Positions 41,375 to 55,300 of a DNA stretch of 64,000 nt are shown piece after piece. The number at the start of each line of letters is the position of its first letter. Positions within the stretch are counted from its first letter, which is position 1. The notes beneath the pieces were generated by a model. That model did no database searches and was not told the DNA's origin. It was given only the letters and a program-made list of their open reading frames with translations. This DNA is from Brachyhypopomus gauderio. Taxonomy: Eukaryota; Chordata; Actinopteri; Gymnotiformes; Hypopomidae. The DNA is taken from NCBI RefSeq assembly GCF_052324685.1, contig NW_027506876.1:2775001-2839000 (forward strand), read 5' to 3'. The position numbers and the translations under genes were made by a program.

Positions 41375-41906
41375 GGGTCTCCATCCAAACCTTTCTTAAA
41401 AATAATGCGCAATTTCCAAGTTTCGGCAGAAAAAAATGCGAATTAAGCCTTGTTTCCATTCATTACAGTTATGCGAATAAACTTTAGATCACGTGAGAGG
41501 ACGCCAAACAATAGTTGTTTTTACATCCATCTGGCAGCCTACGCATTTTTGCACGTTGAGGTTTTGAAACATTTTTTTCTTTTTCTTTTCTATAGGCTAC
41601 ATGGAGAAGTTAAATTAAATTTTTGCTCTCTCCAGAACTGTTTTTGTATGCATTTGCCATCTTTACATCGCGATCATGTACAGAACCACATGACTTGAGG
41701 CATGATACGTCATCGTTTATGCGGAAAAACCCTTTTCCATCCAGTTTTTCCGATTTTGGCGATGCGATAGTCTAACTTTTCCACCTCCTCCTAGCGTAAA
41801 AATCTTTTTGCGATATTTGGGGCTTTTTTCGAATTTTGGACTTTTTCCATCCAGCTTTTTCATGCGCATTTTCAAAATGCGCAAAAACTCGGTGGATGGA
41901 AAACCC
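41375..41906. mobile_element. MITE with GGGT(C/T)TCCATCC ends
   Basis: Starts GGGTCTCCATCCAAAC and ends GGTGGATGGAAAACCC, an inverted pair with one mismatch and one gap. The inside repeats TTTTCCATCCAG and ATGCGCA motifs on both strands. No coding sequence was recognised; the target duplication is not clear. Confidence 0.6.
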
Positions 41907-42756
41907 AGTAGGCTACGGTATTTCACAAAATAAGACAAATGACAAATGGCAACTAAAAGGAAACTGAACTTGAAATTGTCGCTATAATTATCTTTTTCAG
42001 CTGCAAAGTGATAGACATCTCTTTTTTCTTCATCAACATCATATACGCACAAGTAACAGAGGCAGTAGAGGCTCAGCAGTTATGGACCTGGTTATATCAT
42101 GATGATGTGCTTTGTCTCCTAGCAACCAGCAGTGGTAATTCCAAATAGCCAGCAAAAATATATAAGCCTGGACAATAATCAATATCATCAATACACTAGA
42201 CTTTAAAATATGGGCATAGTTCATTTCAATACCATAGTTTATTTTAAAAAGCATTGTTATTTAAACAGCACAGTTCAATTAACAGTGTTGTTCTAATGGT
42301 TAAGTATTCTTTGTGTATTTCTACATTTTGAAACTGTATTTATTTAATCTTAGACTAGATTTGCGCACACTGAAGCCCAGGGAGTTGGGATTAAGTGCCT
42401 TGATCAGGGAACTTCATTTCCCTGGGAAATGACTGAGGAGAGGAAAGCAAAGAAGAAGCACAGCTCCCATTTCCCTGGGAGGTGCTATTTCTGGAAATCA
42501 AACCCACAACCCTCTGGGTCACAAGACCTATTCCCTAACTAACAGCCCACCACCCAAATGTTCATGCTAACATGTACAAGCACAAACACAAAGTCTGTCA
42601 TGATATTAAGATTCTGGTTGTTGCCACTGTCACATTAGTTCAGTGATCAGAAATCAACTCATTAATGTAACTTTTAGTTAAAAATCATCACAATGTTGAA
42701 TTTAGAGTTAGGTTAAAGATTAAAGGTCTAGGTTTTAAAGGTTCCCCTTGGGTTAG
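41907..42756. other. Intergenic, with a decayed SINE-like fragment
   Basis: 42365-42560 on the minus strand contains AGGTCTTGTGACCCAGAGGG then TTGTGGGTTTGATTTCC, a degraded version of the A/B-box region of the SINEs at 18174 and 32812. Nothing else was recognised. Confidence 0.45.
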
Positions 42757-44050
42757 TATGGAGGACGAAAGGTGACAAATAAATAAATAAAGATACAGCA
42801 TAAAAGTAGAAATCAATTAATAAATGCATAAATGTTCGACTTAAAACAGTATTTATTTATTTAGGGATTTAAGAACTTATTTATTTTTGGATTTAAGGAT
42901 TTATTTTTTAAAGGATTTATTGACTTAAGAATTTATTTATTTCTGGATTTAAGGATTTATTTATTTATGGATTTCCTTCTCCAATATGCTAATGAAGTAG
43001 ACTAAATCAATACGCTATTGGGTAATCTTGGTGAAAGCTGTGTGTTCGATTACTCCTGCCTTGTTTTTGAATCTGGTGAGTAGTACTTAACTACCTCAAG
43101 AAGTAGTCATGGCAGAAATGAGAAGAGTTGCTGCGGAAATAAGATTAATAGCCGAAGAGTTGGACAGTGGGCACTTTGATGATTGTTTATTTAGGATTGA
43201 AGGAATAGTTTTAGAGTTGACGGAACTCAGGGAAGAGATTGATATTGACCTGTCAATTTTGGACAACCTGCAGCAAGTTGCTCACCAAATTCAGCACGAA
43301 TTTGTCTGCGACAGGTAACGTGGGTGGTCCAGGTCTCCCTGCCTTTTTGCTCCCATTGCAGACAATAGAGGCATATGTCCATATGGGCCTTACAGTGGGT
43401 CAAATAGCATTTGTGTTTGGGGTCTCTGAAAGAACCATTTGTCGCAGGATGGCACAGAATGGATTAAGGTAATTGGCTAACTAGCTTATTACATTGTCTA
43501 GATAACTAGGCAACGTGTTCTGCTTTAAATGCACCCGTAGTAGCAGCTCTTCGATTCAACTATCGTGTTTAGGAATGCATGCTAGAATAAACGTGCTTAT
43601 AATTTGTACAGAGTCGGTGATCTGTACTTGTCGGTGGATGACAATGACCTTGATGCCATGGTGAGAGACATTCTTCTTCATCATCCAAATTCAGGATACA
43701 AACTCATGGTTGGACATCTTAATGCCCGAGGGATCTACATACAGAGTAAGTAACTACTACTATTTCATTTGTTTTGACAAATATATAAATATAAAATGTT
43801 TATAAAATATAAAATGTTTAAAACATTTGTCTTATTTCAGCTGAAATTAATATCAACTTTAGACCAGTCAAATAATTTTCAACCTCTTTCAACAATTTGG
43901 CCCAGAGAATTAGAAATAGTATTTAACATCACCTAGCTTGTATGGCCTAATCTGATGGCCTAACTCACCTGACAAATGATTTTGATTTGATATGGGTATG
44001 ACTGCACTTGTTCAAAGTTGTTTTTCATTGTTCTTCCTTCGTAGGACAGC
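42757..44050 (+). mobile_element. IS3EU-like transposon, 5' part (family copy 2)
   Basis: Left end TATGGAGGACGAAAGG, like the ends at 15608 and 39486. A subterminal region with repeated GGATTTAAGGATTTATTTATT (42840-42975) is followed by transposase exons to 44050, where the sequence switches to satellite. No right end lies within the window. Confidence 0.65.
43109..44050 (+). pseudogene. Integrase-like transposase, N-terminal exons
   Basis: Exon 1 from 43109 reads MAEMRRVAAEIRLIAEELDS, then LTELREEIDIDLSILDNL. The frame meets a stop at 43318, while a second frame from 43239 continues with GNVGGPGLPAFLLP and a helix-turn-helix (MGLTVGQIAFVFGVSERTI, CRRMAQNGL) up to a donor at 43469. This implies a frameshift or a tiny intron near 43310. 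Exon 43612-43745 encodes LSVDDNDLDAMVRDILL, then GYKLMVGHLNARGIYIQ, ending in A/GTAAGT. The next exon starts at 44045 with GACAGCGA (giving RQR), where the satellite begins. The catalytic core is absent here. This order (helical N-terminus, HTH, GHL-GI-VQRQR) is the N-terminal half of the transposase whose C-terminal half is at 16790-17367. Confidence 0.7.
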
Positions 44051-44574
44051 GATTTACAACTCCTTACAACTCCAGCAAACGATGTTTTGAACGCCTAAAT
44101 GCAAGACTTACTACTTGTTTGGAAATGCATGTGTAACATTACAAACATGATAAAACATCTTTTTATTACATGTAAACACTGTTTTCAAACAAAATATGAG
44201 ATTTCAGTTCATTCTTCAAAAGTTGCACTTTTGCCCCAAGTTATGCTCAGAAACACTGTTTAGAGTGCTTACAACGCTAGCAAACGCTGTTTTGAACGCC
44301 TAAATGCAAGACTTACTACTTGTTTGGAAATGCATGTGTAACATTACAAACATGATAAAACAGCTTGTTATCACATCCAAACACTGTTTTGAAACAAAAT
44401 ATGAGTTTTCAGTTCATTCTTCAAAAGTTGCACTTTTCTCCAAGTTATGCTCAGAAACACTGTTTAGAGCACTTACAACGCCAGCAAACGCTGTTTTGAA
44501 CGCCTTAATGCAAGACTTACTACTTGTTTGGAAATGCATGTGTAACATTACAAACATGATAAAACAGCTTGTTA

Positions 44575-47500
44575 TCACATCCAAACACTGTTTTGAAACA
44601 AAATATGAGTTTTCAGTTCATTCTTCAAAAGTTTCACTTTTGCCCCAAGTTATGCTCAGAAACGCTGTTTAGAACGCTTACAACGCCAGCAAACGCTGTT
44701 TTGAACACCTAAATGCAAGACTTACTACTTGTTTGGAAATGCATGTTGTAACATTACAAACATGATAAAACAGCTTGTTATTACATGTAAACACTGTTTT
44801 CAAACAAAATATGAGTTTTCAGTTCATTCTTCAAAAGTTTCACTTTTGCCCCAAGTTATGCTCAGAAACACTGTTTAGAGTGCTTACAACGCTAGCAAAC
44901 GCTGTTTTGAATGCCTAAATGCAAGACTTACTACTTGTTTGGAAATGAATGTGTAACATTACAAACATGATAAAACAGCTTGTTATCACATCCAAACACT
45001 GTTTTGAAACAAAATATGAGTTTTCAGTTCATTCTTCAAAAGTTGCACTTTTGCCCCAAGTTATTCTCAGAAACACTGTTTAGAGCGCTTACAACGCCAG
45101 CAAACGCTGTTTTGAACGCCTTAATGCAAGACTTAATGCTACTTGTTTGGAAATGCATGTGTAACATTACAAACATGATAAAACAGCTTGTTATCACATC
45201 CAAACACTGTTTTGAAACAAAATATGAGTTTTCAGTTCATTCTTCAAAAGTTGCACTTTTGCCCCAAGTTATGCTCAGAAACACTGTTTAGAGCGCTTAC
45301 AACGCCAGCAAACGCTGTTTTGAACGCCTTAATGCAAGACTTACTACTTGTTTGGAAATGCATGTGTAACATTACAAACATGATAAAACAGCTTGTTATC
45401 ACATCCAAACACTGTTTTGAAACAAAATATGAGTTTTCAGTTCATTCTTCAAAAGTTTCACTTTTGCCCCAAGTTATGCTCAGAAACGCTGTTTAGAGCG
45501 CTTACAACGCCAGCAAACGCTGTTTTGAACACCTAAATGCAAGACTTACTACTTGTTTGGAAATGCATGTTGTAACATTACAAACATGATAAAACAGCTT
45601 GTTATTACATGTAAACACTGTTTTCAAACAAAATATGAGTTTTCAGTTCATTCTTCAAAAGTTTCACTTTTGCCCCAAGTTATGCTCAGAAACACTGTTT
45701 AGAGTGCTAACAACGCTAGCAAACGCTGTTTTGATCGTCTAAATGCAAGACTTACTACTTGTTTGGAAATGCATGTTGTAACATTACAAACATGATAAAA
45801 CAGCTTGTTATTACATGTAAACACTGTTTTCAAACAAAATATGAGTTTTCAGTTCATTCTTCAAAAGTTTCACTTTTGCCCCAAGTTATGCTCAGAAACA
45901 CTGTTTAGAGTGCTAACAACGCCAGCAAACGCTGTTTTGAACGCCTTAATGCAAGACTTACTACTTGTTTGGAAATGCATGTGTAACATTACAAACATGA
46001 TAAAACAGCTTATCACATCCAAACACTGTTTTGAAACAAAATATGAGTTTTCAGTTCATTCTTCAAAAGTTTCACTTTTGCCCCAAGTTATGCTCAGAAA
46101 CGCTGTTTAGAACGCTTACAACGCCAGCAAACGCTGTTTTGAACACCTAAATGCAAGACTTACTACTTGTTTGGAAATGCATGTTGTAACATTACAAACA
46201 TGATAAAACAGCTTGTTATTACATGTAAACACTGTTTTCAAACAAAATATGAGTTTTCAGTTCATTCTTCAAAAGTTTCACTTTTGCCCCAAGTTATGCT
46301 CAGAAACACTGTTTAGAGTGCTTACAACGCTAGCAAACGCTGTTTTGAATGCCTAAATGCAAGACTTACTACTTGTTTGGAAATGAATGTGTAACATTAC
46401 AAACATGATAAAACAGCTTGTTATCACATCCAAACACTGTTTTGAAACAAAATATGAGTTTTCAGTTCATTCTTCAAAAGTTGCACTTTTGCCCCAAGTT
46501 ATTCTCAGAAACACTGTTTAGAGCGCTTACAACGCCAGCAAACGCTGTTTTGAACGCCTTAATGCAAGACTTAATGCTACTTGTTTGGAAATGCATGTGT
46601 AACATTACAAACATGATAAAACAGCTTGTTATCACATCCAAACACTGTTTTGAAACAAAATATGAGTTTTCAGTTCATTCTTCAAAAGTTGCACTTTTGC
46701 CCCAAGTTATGCTCAGAAACACTGTTTAGAGCGCTTACAACGCCAGCAAACGCTGTTTTGAACGCCTTAATGCAAGACTTACTACTTGTTTGGAAATGCA
46801 TGTGTAACATTACAAACATGATAAAACAGCTTGTTATCACATCCAAACACTGTTTTGAAACAAAATATGAGTTTTCAGTTCATTCTTCAAAAGTTTCACT
46901 TTTGCCCCAAGTTATGCTCAGAAACGCTGTTTAGAGCGCTTACAACGCCAGCAAACGCTGTTTTGAACACCTAAATGCAAGACTTACTACTTGTTTGGAA
47001 ATGCATGTTGTAACATTACAAACATGATAAAACAGCTTGTTATTACATGTAAACACTGTTTTCAAACAAAATATGAGTTTTCAGTTCATTCTTCAAAAGT
47101 TTCACTTTTGCCCCAAGTTATGCTCAGAAACACTGTTTAGAGTGCTAACAACGCTAGCAAACGCTGTTTTGATCGTCTAAATGCAAGACTTACTACTTGT
47201 TTGAAAATGCATGTTGTAACATTACAAACATGATAAAACAGCTTGTTATTACATGTAAACACTGTTTTCAAACAAAATATGAGTTTTCAGTTCATTCTTC
47301 AAAAGTTTCACTTTTGCCCCAAGTTATGCTCAGAAACACTGTTTAGAGTGCTTACAACGCTAGCAAACGCTGTTTTGAATGCCTAAATGCAAGACTTACT
47401 ACTTGTTTGGAAATGAATGTGTAACATTACAAACATGATAAAACAGCTTGTTATCACATCCAAACACTGTTTTGAAACAAAATATGAGTTTTCAGTTCAT

Positions 47501-50500
47501 TCTTCAAAAGTTGCACTTTTGCCCCAAGTTATGCTCAGAAACACTGTTTAGAGTGCTAACAACGCTAGCAAACGCTGTTTTGATCGTCTAAATGCAAGAC
47601 TTACTACTTGTTTGGAAATGCATGTTGTAACATTACAAACATGATAAAACAGCTTGTTATTACATGTAAACACTGTTTTCAAACAAAATATGAGTTTTCA
47701 GTTCATTCTTCAAAAGTTTCACTTTTGCCCCAAGTTATGCTCAGAAACACTGTTTAGAGTGCTAACAACGCCAGCAAACGCTGTTTTTAACGCCTTAATG
47801 CAAGCCTTACTACTTGTTAGGAAATGCATGTGTAACATTACAAACATGATAAAACAGCTTGTTATCACATCCAAACACTGTTTTGGAACAAAATATGAGT
47901 TTTCAGTTCATTCTTCAAAAGTTGCACTTTTGCCACAAGTTATGCTCAGAAACACTGTTTAGAGCGCTTACAGCGCCAGCAAACGCTGTTTTGAACGCCT
48001 TAATACAAGACTTACTACTTGTTTGGAAATGCATGTGTAACATTACAAACATGATAAAACAGCTTGTTATCACATCCAAACACTGTTTTAGAACAAAATA
48101 TGAGTTTTCAGTTCATTCTTCAAAAGTTGCACTTTTGCTCCAAGTTATGCTCAGAAACACTGTTTAGAGCGCTTACAGCGCCAGCAAACGCTGTTTTGAA
48201 CGCCTTAATACAAGACTTACTACTTGTTTGGAAATGCATGTGTAACATTACAAACATGATAAAACAGCTTGTTATCACATCCAAACACTGTTTTCATTCA
48301 AAATATGAGTTTTCTTTTCATTCTTCAAAAGTTGCACTTTTGCCACAAGTTATGCTCAGAAACACTGTTTAGAGCGCTTACAGCGCCAGCAAACGCTGTT
48401 TTGAACGCCTTAATGCAAGCCTTACTACTTGGTTAGGAAATGCATGTGTAACATTACAAACATGATAAAACAGCTTGTTATCACATCCAAACACTGTTTT
48501 GGAACAAAATATGAGTTTTCAGTTCATTCTTCAAAAGTTGCACTTTTGCCACAAGTTATGCTCAGAGACACTGTTTAGAGCGCTTACAGCGCTAGCAAAC
48601 GCTGTTTTGAACGCCTTAATACAAGACTTACTACTTGTTTGGAAATGCATGTGTAACATTACAAACATGATAAAACAGCTTGTTATCACATCCAAACACT
48701 TTTTTCATTCAAAATATGAGTTTTCTTTTCATTCTTCAAAAGTTGCACTTTTGCCACAAGTTATGCTCAGAAACACTGTTTAGAGCTCTTACAACGCCAG
48801 CAAACGCTGTTTTTAACGCCTTAATGCAAGCCTTACTACTTGTTAGGAAATGCATGTGTAACATTACAAACATGATAAAACAGCTTGTTATCACATCCAA
48901 ACACTGTTTTGGAACAAAATATGAGTTTTCAGTTCATTCTTCAAAAGTTGCACTTTTGCCACAAGTTATGCTCAGAAACACTGTTTAGAGCTCTTACAAC
49001 GCCAGCAAACGCTGTTTTGAACGCCTTAATACAAGACTTACTACTTGTTTGGAAATGCATGTGTAACATTACAAACATGATAAAACAGCTTGTTATCACA
49101 TCCAAACACTGTTTTCATTCAAAATATGAGTTTTCTTTTCATTCTTCAAAAGTTGCACTTTTGCCACAAGTTATGCTCAGAAACACTGTTTAGAGCGCTT
49201 ACAGCGCCAGCAAACGCTGTTTTGAACGCCTTAATGCAAGCCTTACTACTTGTTAGGAAATGCATGTGTAACATTACAAACATGATAAAACAGCTTGTTA
49301 TCACATCCAAACACTGTTTTGGAACAAAATATGAGTTTTCAGTTCATTCTTCAAAAGTTGCACTTTTGCCACAAGTTATGCTCAGAAACACTGTTTAGAG
49401 CGCTTACAGCGCCAGCAAACGCTGTTTTGAACGCCTTAATGCAAGCCTTACTACTTGTTTGGAAATGCATGTGTAACATTACAAACATGATAAAACAGCT
49501 TGTTATCACATCCAAACACTGTTTTGGAACAAAATATGAGTTTTCAGTTCATTCTTCAAAAGTTGCACTTTTGACACAAGTTATGCTCAGAAACACTGTT
49601 TAGAGCGCTTACAGTGCCAGCAAACGCTGTTTTGAACGCCTTAATACAAGACTTACTACTTGTTTGGAAATGCATGTGTAACATTACAAACATGATAAAA
49701 CAGCTTGTTATCACATCCAAACACTGTTTTAGAACAAAATATGAGTTTTCAGTTCATTCTACAAAAGTTGCACTTTTGCTCCAAGTTATGCTCAGAAACA
49801 CTGTTTAGAGCGCTTACAGCGCCAGCAAACACTGTTTTGAACGCCTTAATACAAGACTTACTACTTGTTTGGAAATGCATGTGTAACATTACAAACATGA
49901 TAAAACAGCTTGTTATCACATCCAAACACTGTTTTCATTCAAAATATGAGTTTTCTTTTCATTCTTCAAAAGTTGCACTTTTGCCACAAGTTATGCTCAG
50001 AAACACTGTTTAGAGCGCTTACAGCGCCAGCAAACGCTGTTTTGAACGCCTTAATACAAGACTTACTACTTGTTTGGAAATGCATGTGTAACATTACAAA
50101 CATGATAAAACAGCTTGTTATCACATCCAAACACTGTTTTGGAACAAAATATGAGTTTTCAGTTCATTCTTCAAAAGTTGCACTTTTGCTCCATGTTATG
50201 CTCAGAAACACTGTTTAGAGCGCTTACAGCGCCAGCAAACACTGTTTTGAACGCCTTAATACAAGACTTACTACTTGTTTGGAAATGCATGTGTAACATT
50301 ACAAACATGATAAAACAGCTTGTTATCACATCCAAACACTGTTTTGGAACAAAATATGAGTTTTCAGTTCATTCTTCAAAAGTTGCACTTTTGCCACAAG
50401 TTATGCTCAGAAACACTGTTTAGAGCTCTTACAGCGCCAGCAAACGCTGTTTTGAACGCCTTAATACAAGACTTACTACTTGTTTGGAAATGCATGTGTA

Positions 50501-51520
50501 ACATTACAAACATGATAAAACAGCTTGTTATCACATCCAAACACTGTTTTCATTCAAAATATGAGTTTTCAGTTCATTCTTCAAAAGTTGCACTTTTGCT
50601 CCAAGTTATGCTCAGAAACACTGTTTAGAGCGCTTACAGCGCCAGCAAACGCTGTTTTGAACGCCTTAATACAAGACTTACTACTTGTTTGGAAATGCAT
50701 GTGTAACATTACAAACATGATAAAACAGCTTGTTATCACATCCAAACACTGTTTTCATTCAAAATATGAGTTTTCTTTTCATTCTTCAAAAGTTGCACTT
50801 TTGCCACAAGTTATGCTCAGAAACACTGTTTAGAGCGCTTACAGCGCCAGCAAACGCTGTTTTGAACGCCTTAATGCAAGCCTTACTACTTGTTAGGAAA
50901 TGCATGTGTAACATTACAAACATGATAAAACAGCTTGTTATCACATCCAAACACTGTTTTGGAACAAAATATGAGTTTTCAGTTCATTCTTCAAAAGTTG
51001 CACTTTTGCCACAAGTTATGCTCAGAGACACTGTTTAGAGCGCTTACAGCGCTAGCAAACGCTGTTTTGAACGCCTTAATACAAGACTTACAACTTGTTT
51101 GGAAATGCATGTGTAACATTACAAACATGATAAAACAGCTTGTTATCACATCCAAACACTGTTTTCATTCAAAATATGAGTTTTCTTTTCATTCTTCAAA
51201 AGTTGCACTTTTGCCACAAGTTATGCTCAGAAACACTGTTTAGAGCTCTTACAACGCCAGCAAACGCTGTTTTGAACGCCTTAATGCAAGCCTTACTACT
51301 TGTTAGGAAATGCATGTGTAACATTACAAACATGATAAAACAGCTTGTTATCACATCCAAACACTGTTTTGGAACAAAATATGAGTTTTCAGTTCATTCT
51401 TCAAAAGTTGCACTTTTGCTCCAAGTTATGCTCAGAAACATTGTTTAGAGCGCTTACAACGCCAGCAAATGCTGTTTTGAACGCCTTAATGCAAGACTTA
51501 CTACTTGTTTGGAAATGCAT
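44575..51520 (+). repeat. Higher-order block, copy 1 (7.8-kb period)
   Basis: Matches 52375-59320 base for base apart from a few substitutions (for example AACGCTAGC near 47562 against AACACTAGC near 55362, and CAACTTGTT near 51092 against CTACTTGTT). The offset is exactly 7800 bp. Confidence 0.9.
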
Positions 51521-52374
51521 GTGTAACATTACAAACATGATAAAACAGCTTGTTATCACATCCAAACACTGTTTTGAAACAAAATATGAGTTTTCAGTTC
51601 ATTCTTCAAAAGTTGCACTTTTGCCCCAAGTTATGCTCAGAAACACTGTTTAGAGCGCTTACAACGCCAGCAAACGCTGTTTTGAACGCCTTAATGCAAG
51701 ACTTACTACTTGTTTGGAAATGCATGTGTAACATTACAAACATGATAAAACAGCTTGTTATCACATCCAAACACTGTTTTGAAACAAAATATGAGTTTTC
51801 AGTTCATTCTTCAAAAGTTTCACTTTTGCCCCAAGTTATGCTCAGAAACGCTGTTTAGAGCGCTTACAACGCCAGCAAACGCTGTTTTGAACACCTAAAT
51901 GCAAGACTTACTACTTGTTTGGAAATGCATGTTGTAACATTACAAACATGATAAAACAGCTTGTTATTACATGTAAACACTGTTTTCAAACAAAATATGA
52001 GTTTTCAGTTCATTCTTCAAAAGTTTCACTTTTGCCCCAAGTTATGCTCAGAAACACTGTTTAGAGTGCTAACAACGCTAGCAAACGCTGTTTTGATCGT
52101 CTAAATGCAAGACTTACTACTTGTTTGGAAATGCATGTTGTAACATTACAAACATGATAAAACAGCTTGTTATTACATGTAAACACTGTTTTCAAACAAA
52201 ATATGAGTTTTCAGTTCATTCTTCAAAAGTTTCACTTTTGCCCCAAGTTATGCTCAGAAACACTGTTTAGAGTGCTAACAACGCCAGCAAACGCTGTTTT
52301 GAACGCCTTAATGCAAGACTTACTACTTGTTTGGAAATGCATGTGTAACATTACAAACATGATAAAACAGCTTA

Positions 52375-55300
52375 TCACATCCAAACACTGTTTTGAAACA
52401 AAATATGAGTTTTCAGTTCATTCTTCAAAAGTTTCACTTTTGCCCCAAGTTATGCTCAGAAACGCTGTTTAGAACGCTTACAACGCCAGCAAACGCTGTT
52501 TTGAACACCTAAATGCAAGACTTACTACTTGTTTGGAAATGCATGTTGTAACATTACAAACATGATAAAACAGCTTGTTATTACATGTAAACACTGTTTT
52601 CAAACAAAATATGAGTTTTCAGTTCATTCTTCAAAAGTTTCACTTTTGCCCCAAGTTATGCTCAGAAACACTGTTTAGAGTGCTTACAACGCTAGCAAAC
52701 GCTGTTTTGAATGCCTAAATGCAAGACTTACTACTTGTTTGGAAATGAATGTGTAACATTACAAACATGATAAAACAGCTTGTTATCACATCCAAACACT
52801 GTTTTGAAACAAAATATGAGTTTTCAGTTCATTCTTCAAAAGTTGCACTTTTGCCCCAAGTTATTCTCAGAAACACTGTTTAGAGCGCTTACAACGCCAG
52901 CAAACGCTGTTTTGAACGCCTTAATGCAAGACTTAATGCTACTTGTTTGGAAATGCATGTGTAACATTACAAACATGATAAAACAGCTTGTTATCACATC
53001 CAAACACTGTTTTGAAACAAAATATGAGTTTTCAGTTCATTCTTCAAAAGTTGCACTTTTGCCCCAAGTTATGCTCAGAAACACTGTTTAGAGCGCTTAC
53101 AACGCCAGCAAACGCTGTTTTGAACGCCTTAATGCAAGACTTACTACTTGTTTGGAAATGCATGTGTAACATTACAAACATGATAAAACAGCTTGTTATC
53201 ACATCCAAACACTGTTTTGAAACAAAATATGAGTTTTCAGTTCATTCTTCAAAAGTTTCACTTTTGCCCCAAGTTATGCTCAGAAACGCTGTTTAGAGCG
53301 CTTACAACGCCAGCAAACGCTGTTTTGAACACCTAAATGCAAGACTTACTACTTGTTTGGAAATGCATGTTGTAACATTACAAACATGATAAAACAGCTT
53401 GTTATTACATGTAAACACTGTTTTCAAACAAAATATGAGTTTTCAGTTCATTCTTCAAAAGTTTCACTTTTGCCCCAAGTTATGCTCAGAAACACTGTTT
53501 AGAGTGCTAACAACGCTAGCAAACGCTGTTTTGATCGTCTAAATGCAAGACTTACTACTTGTTTGGAAATGCATGTTGTAACATTACAAACATGATAAAA
53601 CAGCTTGTTATTACATGTAAACACTGTTTTCAAACAAAATATGAGTTTTCAGTTCATTCTTCAAAAGTTTCACTTTTGCCCCAAGTTATGCTCAGAAACA
53701 CTGTTTAGAGTGCTAACAACGCCAGCAAACGCTGTTTTGAACGCCTTAATGCAAGACTTACTACTTGTTTGGAAATGCATGTGTAACATTACAAACATGA
53801 TAAAACAGCTTATCACATCCAAACACTGTTTTGAAACAAAATATGAGTTTTCAGTTCATTCTTCAAAAGTTTCACTTTTGCCCCAAGTTATGCTCAGAAA
53901 CGCTGTTTAGAACGCTTACAACGCCAGCAAACGCTGTTTTGAACACCTAAATGCAAGACTTACTACTTGTTTGGAAATGCATGTTGTAACATTACAAACA
54001 TGATAAAACAGCTTGTTATTACATGTAAACACTGTTTTCAAACAAAATATGAGTTTTCAGTTCATTCTTCAAAAGTTTCACTTTTGCCCCAAGTTATGCT
54101 CAGAAACACTGTTTAGAGTGCTTACAACGCTAGCAAACGCTGTTTTGAATGCCTAAATGCAAGACTTACTACTTGTTTGGAAATGAATGTGTAACATTAC
54201 AAACATGATAAAACAGCTTGTTATCACATCCAAACACTGTTTTGAAACAAAATATGAGTTTTCAGTTCATTCTTCAAAAGTTGCACTTTTGCCCCAAGTT
54301 ATTCTCAGAAACACTGTTTAGAGCGCTTACAACGCCAGCAAACGCTGTTTTGAACGCCTTAATGCAAGACTTAATGCTACTTGTTTGGAAATGCATGTGT
54401 AACATTACAAACATGATAAAACAGCTTGTTATCACATCCAAACACTGTTTTGAAACAAAATATGAGTTTTCAGTTCATTCTTCAAAAGTTGCACTTTTGC
54501 CCCAAGTTATGCTCAGAAACACTGTTTAGAGCGCTTACAACGCCAGCAAACGCTGTTTTGAACGCCTTAATGCAAGACTTACTACTTGTTTGGAAATGCA
54601 TGTGTAACATTACAAACATGATAAAACAGCTTGTTATCACATCCAAACACTGTTTTGAAACAAAATATGAGTTTTCAGTTCATTCTTCAAAAGTTTCACT
54701 TTTGCCCCAAGTTATGCTCAGAAACGCTGTTTAGAGCGCTTACAACGCCAGCAAACGCTGTTTTGAACACCTAAATGCAAGACTTACTACTTGTTTGGAA
54801 ATGCATGTTGTAACATTACAAACATGATAAAACAGCTTGTTATTACATGTAAACACTGTTTTCAAACAAAATATGAGTTTTCAGTTCATTCTTCAAAAGT
54901 TTCACTTTTGCCCCAAGTTATGCTCAGAAACACTGTTTAGAGTGCTAACAACGCTAGCAAACGCTGTTTTGATCGTCTAAATGCAAGACTTACTACTTGT
55001 TTGAAAATGCATGTTGTAACATTACAAACATGATAAAACAGCTTGTTATTACATGTAAACACTGTTTTCAAACAAAATATGAGTTTTCAGTTCATTCTTC
55101 AAAAGTTTCACTTTTGCCCCAAGTTATGCTCAGAAACACTGTTTAGAGTGCTTACAACGCTAGCAAACGCTGTTTTGAATGCCTAAATGCAAGACTTACT
55201 ACTTGTTTGGAAATGAATGTGTAACATTACAAACATGATAAAACAGCTTGTTATCACATCCAAACACTGTTTTGAAACAAAATATGAGTTTTCAGTTCAT

